A stretch of 64,000 nucleotides of DNA from Sphaerochaeta halotolerans (GCF_003429665.1 NZ_QUWK01000006.1:62001-126000); one strand, 5' to 3'. Positions 36,247-45,591 are shown, counted from the stretch's first letter. The notes: generated by a model not told the origin, from the sequence alone. Program-made: numbers and translations.

Positions 36247-36260
36247 TACAGTGACTCCTC

Positions 36261-36659
36261 CTATCTGACAGTTCCATACGGCCAATTGATAATGCCGCCG
36301 AAATCATACACCGCTGTGTATCCCTGCCTGGCCAACGCTTTGGAAGCAGAGGCACTCCGTGAACCACTCCTGCAGTAGACAAGCAGAGTCTGTCCAGTAT
36401 CAGGAATCAAGGAAAGATCTCCCGCTTCAATCGACTGTAAGGGAACATTGATAGCTCCTTGGATGTGTCCGTCAGCATACTCCCCTGGTGTACGTACATC
36501 AACAATGACTAGGTCTTGCTGTTCCTGCATCATGGAAAAGGCAGCTTCCGCCGTAATCTTTTCATATGAGCCGGTTTTTGCATTTGGCTGTCGTGTTTTC
36601 CAAATCACCCCTACCACGAGGACAAGAAGGATAAGGACTATAATCAATATCTTACTCAT
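36261..36659 (-). CDS. membrane-anchored rhodanese-domain protein
   Basis: A 132-residue protein. The first ~20 residues are an uncleaved hydrophobic anchor, then a single rhodanese domain with VDVRTPGEYADGHI and the active loop YCRSGSRS (Cys96). Rhodaneses move sulfane sulfur; single-domain anchored forms are of unknown partner. AGGAG lies about 11 nt before the ATG. It is co-directional with the C39-like gene. Confidence 0.88.
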   Translation of the reverse strand: MSKILIIVLILLVLVVGVIWKTRQPNAKTGSYEKITAEAAFSMMQEQQDLVIVDVRTPGEYADGHIQGAINVPLQSIEAGDLSLIPDTGQTLLVYCRSGSRSASASKALARQGYTAVYDFGGIINWPYGTVR

Positions 36660-36767
36660 TTACTAGGTTCTCCTATACTCAAGATGCCGAAAACACAACG
36701 CAACGTCAAGACAAAGAGAAGGCCAGAAAGAATATTCCCTCTGACCCACAATTGATGAGATGAGAAA

Positions 36768-37334
36768 CTACTCTTCTGAGATTTCCTCTTCCAAGAGTGC
36801 ATCAAGATAAGAAAGCAAGACCTCAGCTTTGATCAGATCACTCTCGGCACTGGCTTTTTCCAGTTCATACTGTCGTTCCAGCTTCTCTGCCTGTTGTTTG
36901 TAGGCATCTTTCAAATTCTTTACCGGATAGGAAGCAAGGACATAGACCGTTCCATCAGGGGCGTTGTAATACTCCTCAATAGAGACACCCCGTAAGGCAA
37001 TGCTCACCGTCTGCACACTGAGGTTCTGGAGGACCTCCAGCATCTGTTTGCTCCTCAACACTTCTCCAGACTCCTCTACAAAGGTGACAAGGGCATTATC
37101 TACAGTGGTTGACGCCCATCGACCGATTGCATCCCGGGCGGCTGACTCGGCTCGCATTTTACTGAGTTGCTGTGTGGACTGTTTTGCTGCCCCTACCTCG
37201 TAGTGCAGGGAACGGGTGCTCTTTGGAGGGTGTGTAGTCCAGTACGGGGATCCATCTGCATTGGTTTTCGGGGTAATCGCACACGAAGCTGCAAGCAGGA
37301 TGCACAAAAGGCTTACCAACATGATTCGTTTCAT
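36768..37334 (-). CDS. LPP20-family lipoprotein
   Basis: A 188-residue outer-envelope lipoprotein. The lipobox is LLAASC. The body has the LPP20 pattern: short Pro-rich start (SPYWTTHPP), AESAARDAIGRWASTTVDN helix, and a strand set with VSIEEYY and VYVLASYPV. The C-terminus is a charged, coiled-coil-like helix. ATG 37334 with AAGGA upstream fits the signal peptide. It is last in the lipoprotein cluster 36.8-40.3 kb, which it shares with two LPP20-like proteins, LpoB and a broken gene. Confidence 0.75.
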   Translation of the reverse strand: MKRIMLVSLLCILLAASCAITPKTNADGSPYWTTHPPKSTRSLHYEVGAAKQSTQQLSKMRAESAARDAIGRWASTTVDNALVTFVEESGEVLRSKQMLEVLQNLSVQTVSIALRGVSIEEYYNAPDGTVYVLASYPVKNLKDAYKQQAEKLERQYELEKASAESDLIKAEVLLSYLDALLEEEISEE

Positions 37335-37345
37335 AGCAATGTTCC

Positions 37346-38049
37346 TTATTCCAGACAGGCGGCAAGGCTCCAATAGGTATCAGTTTTCTTCTCATAGTAA
37401 TAGGCTATGATGGTAACCCCCTGGAGTAAGCCACGCTGAGCCTGGTAGAGCGAGCGCTTCATCTGCCCGTTCTCTGTTGTCACATTCTCGATTGAATAAG
37501 CGTGTTCAGTCTTCAAATCGAGAAGATTTTGAGCGGCAGCAAAATCTGCTGCCTCCAATGAAAGGTATCAATACCCCAGGGCAAGCCAAGGACTCAGGAG
37601 GCGTTGCCTTCTTGGCTGTATTCACTCTCATATACTCGAGCTTCTTGGTCTTCCTGAGTATTCTTCATCACCATGACGGCACCTGCACCAGGGTCAAAGT
37701 GAATATCGAGAATTTCTAGTTGACTGATAGTTCCAGCCATTGCTGTATCACCAAAGAAGGCCGATTCATCCATTGCAAAGGATTGCAAACCCTTGTCTGA
37801 GCGATACAAAGTCACCAGCCTACTATCCAGCGCAAGGGCCTGCTTGACATGCATGGACCTTGCAACTGAAATGATTGCCTCACGTACCATTCTCTCTTGG
37901 GTGGAATAGGGACCAGAAAGCCACACATACACATTGGACGGATAAGAGAGCGAATCATCCTCTGGTCTTGAGACACTGGTGGTAGTGCAACCAAAGCAGA
38001 ACAACACCATCAGTAAACTGAGAGCCACTACATGTTTGGGTACTGACAA
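37346..38049 (-). pseudogene. lipoprotein gene split by insertion of the 52-bp repeat
   Basis: The 5' part (38049-37609) encodes a lipoprotein signal (lipobox FCFGC) and a body with VYVWLSGPYSTQERMVREA up to ARVYESEYSQ. It then runs into the repeat, reading EGNAS and a stop. After the repeat an open frame in a different phase (from 37556) continues with EAADFAAAQNLLDLK to a natural-looking end at 37346, 12 nt before the next lipoprotein ATG. The reading frames on the two sides do not match, so the insertion both stops and shifts the gene. Uninterrupted, it would be about 220 residues. Confidence 0.75.
37557..37608. repeat. 52-bp multi-palindromic repeat, copy 2, inside a lipoprotein gene
   Basis: The same unit as at 31861-31912, in the same orientation. 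GGTAT-ca-ATACC is intact; the second stem is altered (CAGGGC-aa-GCCaag) and the third is AGGC-gtt-GCCT. Both copies start AATGAAAGGTATCAATACC, and outside the unit the flanks differ. Its position inside a reading frame shows it moved. Confidence 0.75.
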
Positions 38050-38051
38050 AC

Positions 38052-38636
38052 TCAGTTAGCTCCCTTCAGCAAATTGGCGAACGCTTCTTTCATCTTGGTG
38101 TTGGCGGCCTCGGCTGCTTCACTCTCGACAAAGGCTTCTGCCACGGCTTCCGATGCTGGCTCAAAATTCTGCTCGATGTTGGCAATGGGAATGGAACAGA
38201 GTACCCAGACCCCATTTTCTGCATCAACCCAGATATCTTCGGTACTGACACCTGAGAGGGTTGCCTCTGCTACCTGCTGGCTGATCACTTCCATTGCATC
38301 GAGTGCTTGGCGATCATCACCGCTGCCTGCGTCGTTGATATAGGTGACCACAACTTCCTTGACCTGTGTGCTGATCCAAGCGGCAATCTTGTTCTTTGCC
38401 TCAACGGTAGCACGTTTGATTGAGTTCTGCTTATCACTCATCTTGCCGTATCCAGTCTCAAAATGCATGTCTTGGGTTGAAACAGTCTTATAGACCCAAT
38501 CCGGCTGCGGGATACCTTCGGCTCCAATTATGACTGGACGCTCAGGTTCAACCGGCTCGGCAACCTTTGCGGTGGCACAACCGGTCATAGCGAGTGCAAG
38601 CAGTACGAGCACCAGAATCGTTAGCATCTTTTTCAT
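38052..38636 (-). CDS. LPP20-like lipoprotein
   Basis: A 194-residue lipoprotein with lipobox AMTGC. The N-terminal proline-rich stretch is followed by PQPDWVYKTV and a GYGKMSDKQNSIKRATVEAK helix, then VSTEDIWVD and VWVLCSIPI strands, the LPP20 arrangement. ATG 38636 with GGAGG fits the signal sequence. It ends 2 nt before the interrupted lipoprotein gene, so the cluster is transcribed as an operon. Confidence 0.75.
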   Translation of the reverse strand: MKKMLTILVLVLLALAMTGCATAKVAEPVEPERPVIIGAEGIPQPDWVYKTVSTQDMHFETGYGKMSDKQNSIKRATVEAKNKIAAWISTQVKEVVVTYINDAGSGDDRQALDAMEVISQQVAEATLSGVSTEDIWVDAENGVWVLCSIPIANIEQNFEPASEAVAEAFVESEAAEAANTKMKEAFANLLKGAN

Positions 38637-38648
38637 AGCATCCTCCAA

Positions 38649-39668
38649 CTATGTTTCATCCCCAAGCGTTTCCAGCATCAGGGTGAAAAATCCATCAACA
38701 CCAGATGAACTCGCAGCTTTCAACGCCTTTGCAAGGGCATCCCTCTCAGACATAGCTGCTACTCTCTCTGCCTTTTCATAGGAGACATACACCTGCTTGC
38801 TGTCCTTCAGCTGGACAGCTAACGCATAACGGGCATAGGCATACGGACTGCCCTTCATCATGATTGGTTCTACGGTGTACCAGACTTCCAGTACGGCATA
38901 GGGGTTCTGTGCACCTGTAGCAAATCCCCACTCTTGCAACCCCTGTTCAAATGCTGCTTTGAGCACTGGAGCAGCACTTCCACGCTCGGGAAGCTCCACT
39001 GCAATGGTAATTTCCCGGGCCAACGCTGACAAGGCACGATCGATGGGTGCAAGCACCTGCATTTGTGGTTGCCTGAGCAAAACCTGCAACTGGTCATACA
39101 AAGCCTGCTGTTGCTTTGCCAAATCCCGTGTTTCACGGAGTAGTACGTACTCTCCAAGCAAGGTATCAGCAGAAGCTGAGCGAAGCCTCAGTTGAGCAAT
39201 GGAACTGCCCAACTCAGTAATTTGTTTCTGGTAAAGAGAAGCAGTACGCTCACGATGGAGTGCAACACGTGCATGAACTCTTCCAAGGTCGTCAGTGTAG
39301 ACATTAACGACTTCAGAGCCAATAATCTGATCAGTTTTACTGGTAATACTGCCAAGCTCCATCATTTCAGAAGCTTCTGTAAAGGTTACATTCCCCAGTG
39401 CATCAGTAGCTGCTGTAGAAAGACTGCTGACTTCAGTAACTGAGCGAACTTGGGCATTGAAAATCTGAGACAAACTGGAGAGTGCTGCATCAACAGCTTC
39501 TTGCCGTGTAGAACCAGAACCTACCGCACAGAGGTAGGTATCCTCATCATAGGCGGCATCATAAGGGTGGTCGATCCAGGAAGGAGGAACCTTGGAGGAT
39601 CCTAAGGAGGTACAGGAGATACCCATGATCAATACAAGCAATACTGGTACCACAAGATAGTGTCTCAT
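38649..39668 (-). CDS. large LPP20-type lipoprotein
   Basis: A 339-residue lipoprotein (signal ending IMGISC). VPPSWIDHPYDAAYDEDTYL and GSGSTRQEAVDAALSSL are typical of LPP20/surface antigen lipoproteins. A second half with SALAREITIAVELPERG and VQLKDSKQVYVSYEKAERV resembles a repeated fold. Function is not established; such proteins sit at the outer membrane. The next gene begins 12 nt downstream. Confidence 0.75.
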   Translation of the reverse strand: MRHYLVVPVLLVLIMGISCTSLGSSKVPPSWIDHPYDAAYDEDTYLCAVGSGSTRQEAVDAALSSLSQIFNAQVRSVTEVSSLSTAATDALGNVTFTEASEMMELGSITSKTDQIIGSEVVNVYTDDLGRVHARVALHRERTASLYQKQITELGSSIAQLRLRSASADTLLGEYVLLRETRDLAKQQQALYDQLQVLLRQPQMQVLAPIDRALSALAREITIAVELPERGSAAPVLKAAFEQGLQEWGFATGAQNPYAVLEVWYTVEPIMMKGSPYAYARYALAVQLKDSKQVYVSYEKAERVAAMSERDALAKALKAASSSGVDGFFTLMLETLGDET

Positions 39669-39676
39669 GTACCCTC

Positions 39677-40288
39677 CTACAGCTTGTACTTACTCTGCTT
39701 GATGAGCTTCTTGATTGTCTCTTCTCCAACCCATACTTTCTTGTTGGTCTCGATGTCAATCAATTCTGCTGAAACATAGTAGGTCCTGACCATCTGACCC
39801 CCGCTCTGGTCAAGATTGGTTCTCACTGATCCTTGCAGGAGGTAGTCAGCCCCAATCTCTTTACCGAGGGCTTTCGCTGTCTCCTCGCTGGCAAAAAACT
39901 GCTGCTCCTCCCGCTCTTCCCTCACCGAAGCACGGAAACTCTGATCAGCAACCATATCCACCTTTCCTGAGTTGATGAGAGCCATTTCATACCGTTTTGC
40001 AATAATTGAAGTATCGATATGCTCACTGCTGCGGTTGAGGAATGTTCCTACAATGACCACAGGATTGTCTCCAGGATGTGCCATCTTGTACTGCGTAATC
40101 CATGGAGAGGATAAACTGGAGTCCACCAGTGCCTCCGCCACAATACGAATATCGGTGTCGTTCCAGTTTCCGCTCAAGTCTATATCGGTGTCTGCACTAA
40201 TACGACTGACCGATACGGGAGACTGACATGAGAGCAAGAGTACAGAGAACAGCACCAGAGAAAAACCGGAGAGGCTTAGACGTTTCAT
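39677..40288 (-). CDS. LpoB-like penicillin-binding-protein activator lipoprotein
   Basis: A 203-residue lipoprotein (lipobox VLLLSC) with the LpoB domain: an LSGNWNDTDIRIVAEAL start, VVIVGTFLNRSSEHIDTSII, and GADYLLQGSV with the closing KKVWVGEETIKKLIK. LpoB of enterobacteria is an outer-membrane lipoprotein that activates PBP1b. Homologues in phyla with different PBPs are common and less defined. ATG 40288 with AAGGAG 7 nt ahead is chosen over GTG 40291. It heads the lipoprotein operon and is divergent from the COG3014 gene. Confidence 0.87.
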   Translation of the reverse strand: MKRLSLSGFSLVLFSVLLLSCQSPVSVSRISADTDIDLSGNWNDTDIRIVAEALVDSSLSSPWITQYKMAHPGDNPVVIVGTFLNRSSEHIDTSIIAKRYEMALINSGKVDMVADQSFRASVREEREEQQFFASEETAKALGKEIGADYLLQGSVRTNLDQSGGQMVRTYYVSAELIDIETNKKVWVGEETIKKLIKQSKYKL

Positions 40289-40409
40289 CACAAATCTCCT
40301 TCACATTCCAAGTCGGTATATGCGAACAGTGTAACAGACTCCACATTGCTTGTGTAGAAATTAAAGGCAGGAAAAGTGATGTATTCTCCATTTTTTTAGC
40401 GATTCATTA

Positions 40410-40438
40410 TTGCGCCACGCATAGCCAAATGCTACATT
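40410..40438 (+). promoter_or_regulatory. promoter of the COG3014-type lipoprotein gene
   Basis: TTGCGC (40410-40415) and TACATT (40433-40438) are 17 nt apart, and TGC directly before the -10 makes it an extended element. Confidence 0.45.
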
Positions 40439-40466
40439 GTGCCCATACAGGAAGAGGAAGGATGTA

Positions 40467-41786
40467 ATGAAATACTGCAAGAGTGTAGCAATTGGGTTGC
40501 TTTTTCCTCTCCTTCTTATGCTCAGTGGGTGTACATCCTTCATGGATCTTTCAGCAACCCAGTCACTCTACAAGGGTGCACAGTATCAAGGAGCATATGA
40601 AAGCCTTCTCCTGGAATCCCCTTCCCTTCTCAAGAAGCAAGGCCCAATTATCGTCAACTATGACCTTGGCATCCTTGCACATCTGAGTGGGAATTATAAG
40701 GAATCCAATACGTACTTCAATGAATCCGAACGACTCATCTGGGAATCATACACTGAGAGTGTTTCAGGAAATATCGCTTCATTCCTTGTAAATGACAACA
40801 CCAAAGCCTACCAAGGGGAAGCATATGAAGACATGTATCTCAATGTCTTCAAAGCCTTGAATTATATGCATCTTGGGGAAACTGAAGCAGCATTGGTAGA
40901 GCTCAACCGGAGTATTGAGAAACAGACATTTTTACGGCAAAAATATGAACAGTATGAAAAACAGGTATCTGAATATGCAAGGAATGAGGGGTTGGACACA
41001 CCAGCAATCCAGACCTATGCAACAGCATTCTCCACGAGCGCACTCTCCAATTACTTGAGTGCGTCGGTAGCTCAATTCCTGGGGGAAGAGAATACCCTGC
41101 ACTATGCAATCGACCAAGTACATCATGCATTTTCCTCCCAGCCATCACTCTATCCCTTCCCTATACCTTCTGTAGTTGCAATTGAGAAAGATCCATTCCC
41201 AAAAGAAAAAGGAAGGGTCCAACTGGTCTCTTTCAGCGGACAATCACCGTTGAAGGAAGAACGTGTTGAGAGGGTGTATATTTCTAGGTATAACAGGGCC
41301 AAGATTGCCTACCCCGTCCTTGTAGGGGTTGCCTCCCAAGTAGAGGCTGTGCGGGTCTCCATCGAGGGGCAGGGGGTATTTCCCCTGCAAAAGATTGAGT
41401 CGATCAGCAATATTGCCATCGATACTTTTAGAATGAAGAGTGAATTGATCAAAATGAAAGCAATCACGCGAGCAATGGCAAAATCAGTGGGGATCGCCCT
41501 CTATGACGATTATGCTGCGCAGGATGACAACGTAACTGCAGAGGAAGAACTTCTCGGTATAATCTTCCGCATCGCTCAAAATGTTACAGAGAGTGCTGAT
41601 GTACGCAGCACTCACTTCCTTCCGTCTGATGCATGGGTGGGATATGTGGACCTCCCAGAAGGGACCTACACCATTACCACCGAGTTTCTGAACGCCTCCA
41701 ACCAAGTACTTCACCGTAGCTCGGAAAAAACAATCCAAGTGCAGGCAGGAACTTTGCATCTAGCAGAAGCATACTCTCCCCGTTGA
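40467..41786 (+). CDS. COG3014-type lipoprotein
   Basis: A 439-residue lipoprotein (lipobox LMLSGC). The N-terminal half has TPR-like helices (YNYDLGILAHLSGNY-type pairs, NYMHLGETEAALVELNRS). The C-terminal half is strand-rich and ends TIQVQAGTLHLAEAY. COG3014 proteins occur next to LpoB and LPP20 genes in several phyla, as here on the divergent strand. ATG 40467 with GGAAGG is used instead of the longer frame. No biochemical role is known to me. Confidence 0.8.
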   Translation: MKYCKSVAIGLLFPLLLMLSGCTSFMDLSATQSLYKGAQYQGAYESLLLESPSLLKKQGPIIVNYDLGILAHLSGNYKESNTYFNESERLIWESYTESVSGNIASFLVNDNTKAYQGEAYEDMYLNVFKALNYMHLGETEAALVELNRSIEKQTFLRQKYEQYEKQVSEYARNEGLDTPAIQTYATAFSTSALSNYLSASVAQFLGEENTLHYAIDQVHHAFSSQPSLYPFPIPSVVAIEKDPFPKEKGRVQLVSFSGQSPLKEERVERVYISRYNRAKIAYPVLVGVASQVEAVRVSIEGQGVFPLQKIESISNIAIDTFRMKSELIKMKAITRAMAKSVGIALYDDYAAQDDNVTAEEELLGIIFRIAQNVTESADVRSTHFLPSDAWVGYVDLPEGTYTITTEFLNASNQVLHRSSEKTIQVQAGTLHLAEAYSPR

Positions 41787-41794
41787 TAAAGAAA

Positions 41795-41821
41795 TACGCT
41801 TCCTGGAAATGAGGAAGCGTA
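41795..41821 (-). terminator. terminator hairpin between convergent genes
   Basis: TACGCTTCCT (41795-41804) pairs perfectly with AGGAAGCGTA (41812-41821). The T-rich tail (ATTTCTTTATC) is on the minus strand, so it mainly ends the small gene at 41845-42012. Confidence 0.7.
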
Positions 41822-41844
41822 GTGGACATAGCAAGAGGAGATTC

Positions 41845-42012
41845 CTATGTATCCTTATCCTCATCGCTTTCGTACCGATCATCATCACCCAAATCATAGC
41901 CATTGGGCTTTTGAGAATCCTTGTGTTGCTGTTTCTTCTCGTCAATATCCCATTCGAAATCTGTTTCAAAATCTCTGGGCCGTCTGATTGTTTCTCTTGC
42001 ATGCCTTCTCAT
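41845..42012 (-). CDS. 55-residue charged protein of unknown function
   Basis: AAAGGAG lies 9-10 nt before ATG 42012. The product is highly charged: an Arg-rich start (MRRHARETIRRPRDFETDFEW) and an Asp/Glu-rich end. It has no hydrophobic segment. A good ribosome-binding site at one end and a dedicated terminator at the other support a real gene. I do not recognise it; it might be a nucleic-acid-associated small protein. Confidence 0.5.
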   Translation of the reverse strand: MRRHARETIRRPRDFETDFEWDIDEKKQQHKDSQKPNGYDLGDDDRYESDEDKDT

Positions 42013-42096
42013 AGTCAATCGCTCCTTTCTAACGAAAAACCAATTGAGGTAAAAACCATTCCTCATCTATAACCATCATACTACAGGCGAAAATCG

Positions 42097-42564
42097 TCAA
42101 GTGTGTTCTGTCCCTGCAAGCAAAAACTCCTTGATCTGATTGAACACCACATCATGTCTCATTCCTTCAAACACAACACAAGAGATACGATGGTACCCAA
42201 TTCGCTTCAAGGATCGTTCAGTATCAGACAGGCCTCGCGCTCCTCTCGGTATCGGGTCATCCTTTCCCGTACTTGAGAGAATGGGAAGGTTGCTCTTGGT
42301 CGGATGAAAGGAGGACCAATCATGGAGACGATGCAGTGCATCAAAATGGTGCAGTTGGTACTTGAGGTTCTTCCTGTATGGGTCATGGAGCCGTTCTTTC
42401 ACAACCTCTGGATTCGAACAGACCCATTTCAAGTTGGCTGAGGTGGTATGCTTGGTGGAAATCATACCATGGCCATGGGGTGTGAACAGCAATTTCATGG
42501 TCATAGGAACCAATGTAGAGACGGCCATTGGGCCAAAGGAGTGACCAAGCAAAAAGAGCGGCAA
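42097..42564 (-). pseudogene. remnant of an alpha/beta hydrolase (lysophospholipase type)
   Basis: The frame starts at LPLFLLGHSFG, the nucleophile elbow (GHSFG), so the ~90 N-terminal residues of the family are missing and there is no start codon with a ribosome-binding site. It continues with DWSSF, then SSTGKDDPI (acid region) and VVFEGMRHDVVFNQ (catalytic His). Material between the elbow and the lid is also shortened. It lies directly after the helicase gene and overlaps nothing. Confidence 0.7.
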
Positions 42565-42639
42565 GTCGGTGCCCTCTCTGGTCGCTTACCAGGGCACAGT
42601 ATTATCCATGAATTCGATAAGAACAAGCAGAAACGAACG

Positions 42640-45591
42640 CTATGCAATGGTTTGTGATGAACGCTCCACTAATTCCAGAATATAGGAGTAAAGACTCTGG
42701 GGAACAGGATGAACGAGAGCAAACCGCATCATCACCACAGGAAGATGCTTTCCTTTCCCATTCATCTTTGAACTGGGTGCATTGCGAAGAAAGGTAAGCG
42801 GGCCGAGGTAGTAGAAGGAACGGCCCTCATCATTGCTCTTCTGCACAAAAAGCAAAATCTCAATTGGCCCCATCTCCCCCCGAATCGCTCTCACTTCCTT
42901 AGAATCGAGGTGTACATTGTTTCGGGTCTCCCAGACAAATTGTTCAGGGGAGAGAAATCTATCCCGGTAATCAATTCCGGGATCAATGGTTTTGGAATCC
43001 TTGTGGTAGGTGACAAAGATGGGGCACATACGATGCTTGTAGTCAACCTTGTATCCATAGATGGTATTGGCCTCATCCTTCTCCCATCCCAGTAGCCGAC
43101 ACACTTCCTGACGGCTGTACTTCTGGTAGAGCACCAGGTCATGAGCACCACGACGCTCAGCAAAATCATTGAGATAGGAGTACTTGCTGACTTCGAGAAG
43201 ATCTGCAAGTTCACTTCGATACTCACCATTCTCCAACAGGTCTGAGAAGGATGGACTCATCCTTATCCCCCCTTTCGTCAATGTCACATAGGAGAGAGAG
43301 CCAAATGGCTCCTTGTGTCGTTCCTGGAAGAATTGGTTGGTCAGAATTCTGAGTGCCGATTTTATGGATTGGTTTGTCGGGATAAACCCATAGGATTCCT
43401 GAATCAACCTAGGCAACTGTGTGTAAGAGACCTCCCCTTCATGTTCCAGAAGGATGGCGAGAATACACGTCTCCTGGATCCTCACTCCCCTGGCAAGGAT
43501 CTTCCCGAGAAAATACAGGCTCTTACAGTGAAGCTCAGTAAGTGTGGTCAAATACTGCTTTTCCACTTTTCCCTTGAACTGAGCATACGTTCCAGCATAC
43601 TCAAGGATGACGATAGGTGAGAGAGATCCCATCGTGAGAAAATCAACAAGCTTGGGTATCCTTCCCAGCCGTTGCTTCAAATTCGTATATTCTTGTCCAA
43701 GCAACGTCTTATTGTTGAAGGAAACCCGATTGATTGCATCAAAAATTCTTCCTTTGGCCACTGAATCAAACTGTATGGTCGATGGTCCACTCAAGGCTGT
43801 GGAACCTTCACTTAACAGCATTCGAAGGGTATCCTTACGATAAGTTCTATCCCCAAAGAGAGCAATGGGTATCATATAATTGTTTGCATGATTTCCAATA
43901 AAATCTATTACAGTAAGGAATTCCTTTCCAGGGTACTTCCTGAGTCCTCTCCCCAACTGCTGTACAAAGATAATTGCCGACTGCGTTGGTCTGAGCATCA
44001 CCACCTGATTCAAGGAAGGAATGTCCACCCCTTCATTGAAAATATCCACTGTCACCAGATACTCCAGTGCATCCCCTCCCGTTTCCTTCTCCAACCGCAG
44101 AAAGGCCGCTTCCCTCGCCTCTTGGGTATCCTTACCTGAGAGAGCCAATGCTTTTCTTCCCAATCCACTCAGTGCCTGTGCCAGGAATTCAGCATCCTTG
44201 TTCCGACTGCAGAAAATCAAGCCACGTACGCGCCTGCTACCGATACTGTATCGGTTGAGCATCTGGTTGATATGTCTCACCTGCTCAACCTTTTCCAAAC
44301 GGGCAAAATCTTTGTATTGAACATCCTCATGCCCCTCTATGGAAAAATCCGTTACCCCATAATAGTGAAAAGGACACAGCATACCAGCATCCAGTGCTTG
44401 GTTAAGCTGAATCTCACAGGCAACGGAATAGTCGAATTGTTGGAATATGTCCCTGTCATCATTGCGGTACGGGGTTGCTGTCATACCCAGGAGAAATGCC
44501 GGTTGAAAGTGATCAAGGACCTTCTGGTAGGATTCAGCTCCTGCATGATGCACTTCATCAATGGCAATATAGTCAAACCAGGTCCGGGGAAACGTATACA
44601 AGACTTCATCTTTGGACAAGGTCTGGACGGTAGCAAAAAGATAGGAGGCATCTGTTTCCTTGTTCCCCCCCGAGAGAATACCACACGACAAATCAGGGCC
44701 AAGATGTTCCTTGAACCGTGCAAGAGCCTCCTCAGCAATCTGCTCTCGGTGCACAACAAAGAGGAACCTTCTCGGGCGAAGCCGCTCTACATCCTTGATC
44801 AAGAGAATTGTCTTGCCGGTACCGGTAGCTGAAATCAGCAAGGCCCTATCCTTTCCTTGCTCACGAAGTGTATCGAGTCCATTCAATGCTTGGACCTGCA
44901 TAGCATTCAGTACCAGATGTTCTTTTACATCTTGCTCCTGGAGTGCAGGAAGAGAAGGAAGTGGCAGTGGCTCAAAACGCTTGCTTGCATGCAGCGCTGT
45001 ATATACCTTGCGATAGTGTGCAATCCAAGCAGGACTCACCTCCACTGCATGATTCCAAGCTTTCAGAAAGGCCTCCTCAGTCTGCTGAACTAGACTACCA
45101 GCAGATGAACTGACGAGAAACAAGTTCCACTCCTGGTTGGTGGCCAGTGCCTCATGGGTTAGATTGGAGCTTCCTACGACTAAGGTCGTATATGCCTGTT
45201 CCCGTGTAAAGAGATACCCCTTGGTATGAAATGCTTTTTCGGTGTATACCCTGAGTTCAATGGACGGAAAGTGTTCAAGTAGAAAAGAGAGGGCATCTGG
45301 ATCGGTGAAGGTGAGGTAGTCGGACGTAAGGATTTTCCCCTTCACTCCCCTCCTTTGCGCTTCATACAGTGGCTGTAAAAGCATCGCTAAACCACCCTTG
45401 GTGATAAACGCAACACTGAATGAGAAAGAGGTGCAAGCAGTAAGTTCGCATTCCAGGGTCTCCATGACTTTTGTCCTTGGCGGATCATTGAGTACCAAAT
45501 GCGGACGTAGACTCACTGAAGAAGGAAGGCGTGAATCAAGGAAGCTTGTCTCGAGGCTTGCAAGCAGCCGACCATCTTGCATGTTCTTCAT
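42640..45591 (-). CDS. PLD-nuclease/superfamily 2 helicase with DUF3427-type C-terminus
   Basis: A 983-residue protein in three parts. Residues ~30-165 are a phospholipase-D-like nuclease half site: His122-Thr-Lys124, then SSN at 141-143. Residues ~225-600 are an SF2 helicase: ATGTGKT (255-261), DEVHH (345-349), GMTATPYRND and a QLGRGLRKY motif VI. The last ~370 residues match DUF3427. The ATG overlaps the Nudix stop (ATGA), so the two proteins are made together. Proteins of this build are widespread and poorly characterised; roles in DNA repair or phage defence are proposed. No methyltransferase or other defence gene is adjacent. Confidence 0.85.
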   Translation of the reverse strand: MKNMQDGRLLASLETSFLDSRLPSSVSLRPHLVLNDPPRTKVMETLECELTACTSFSFSVAFITKGGLAMLLQPLYEAQRRGVKGKILTSDYLTFTDPDALSFLLEHFPSIELRVYTEKAFHTKGYLFTREQAYTTLVVGSSNLTHEALATNQEWNLFLVSSSAGSLVQQTEEAFLKAWNHAVEVSPAWIAHYRKVYTALHASKRFEPLPLPSLPALQEQDVKEHLVLNAMQVQALNGLDTLREQGKDRALLISATGTGKTILLIKDVERLRPRRFLFVVHREQIAEEALARFKEHLGPDLSCGILSGGNKETDASYLFATVQTLSKDEVLYTFPRTWFDYIAIDEVHHAGAESYQKVLDHFQPAFLLGMTATPYRNDDRDIFQQFDYSVACEIQLNQALDAGMLCPFHYYGVTDFSIEGHEDVQYKDFARLEKVEQVRHINQMLNRYSIGSRRVRGLIFCSRNKDAEFLAQALSGLGRKALALSGKDTQEAREAAFLRLEKETGGDALEYLVTVDIFNEGVDIPSLNQVVMLRPTQSAIIFVQQLGRGLRKYPGKEFLTVIDFIGNHANNYMIPIALFGDRTYRKDTLRMLLSEGSTALSGPSTIQFDSVAKGRIFDAINRVSFNNKTLLGQEYTNLKQRLGRIPKLVDFLTMGSLSPIVILEYAGTYAQFKGKVEKQYLTTLTELHCKSLYFLGKILARGVRIQETCILAILLEHEGEVSYTQLPRLIQESYGFIPTNQSIKSALRILTNQFFQERHKEPFGSLSYVTLTKGGIRMSPSFSDLLENGEYRSELADLLEVSKYSYLNDFAERRGAHDLVLYQKYSRQEVCRLLGWEKDEANTIYGYKVDYKHRMCPIFVTYHKDSKTIDPGIDYRDRFLSPEQFVWETRNNVHLDSKEVRAIRGEMGPIEILLFVQKSNDEGRSFYYLGPLTFLRNAPSSKMNGKGKHLPVVMMRFALVHPVPQSLYSYILELVERSSQTIA

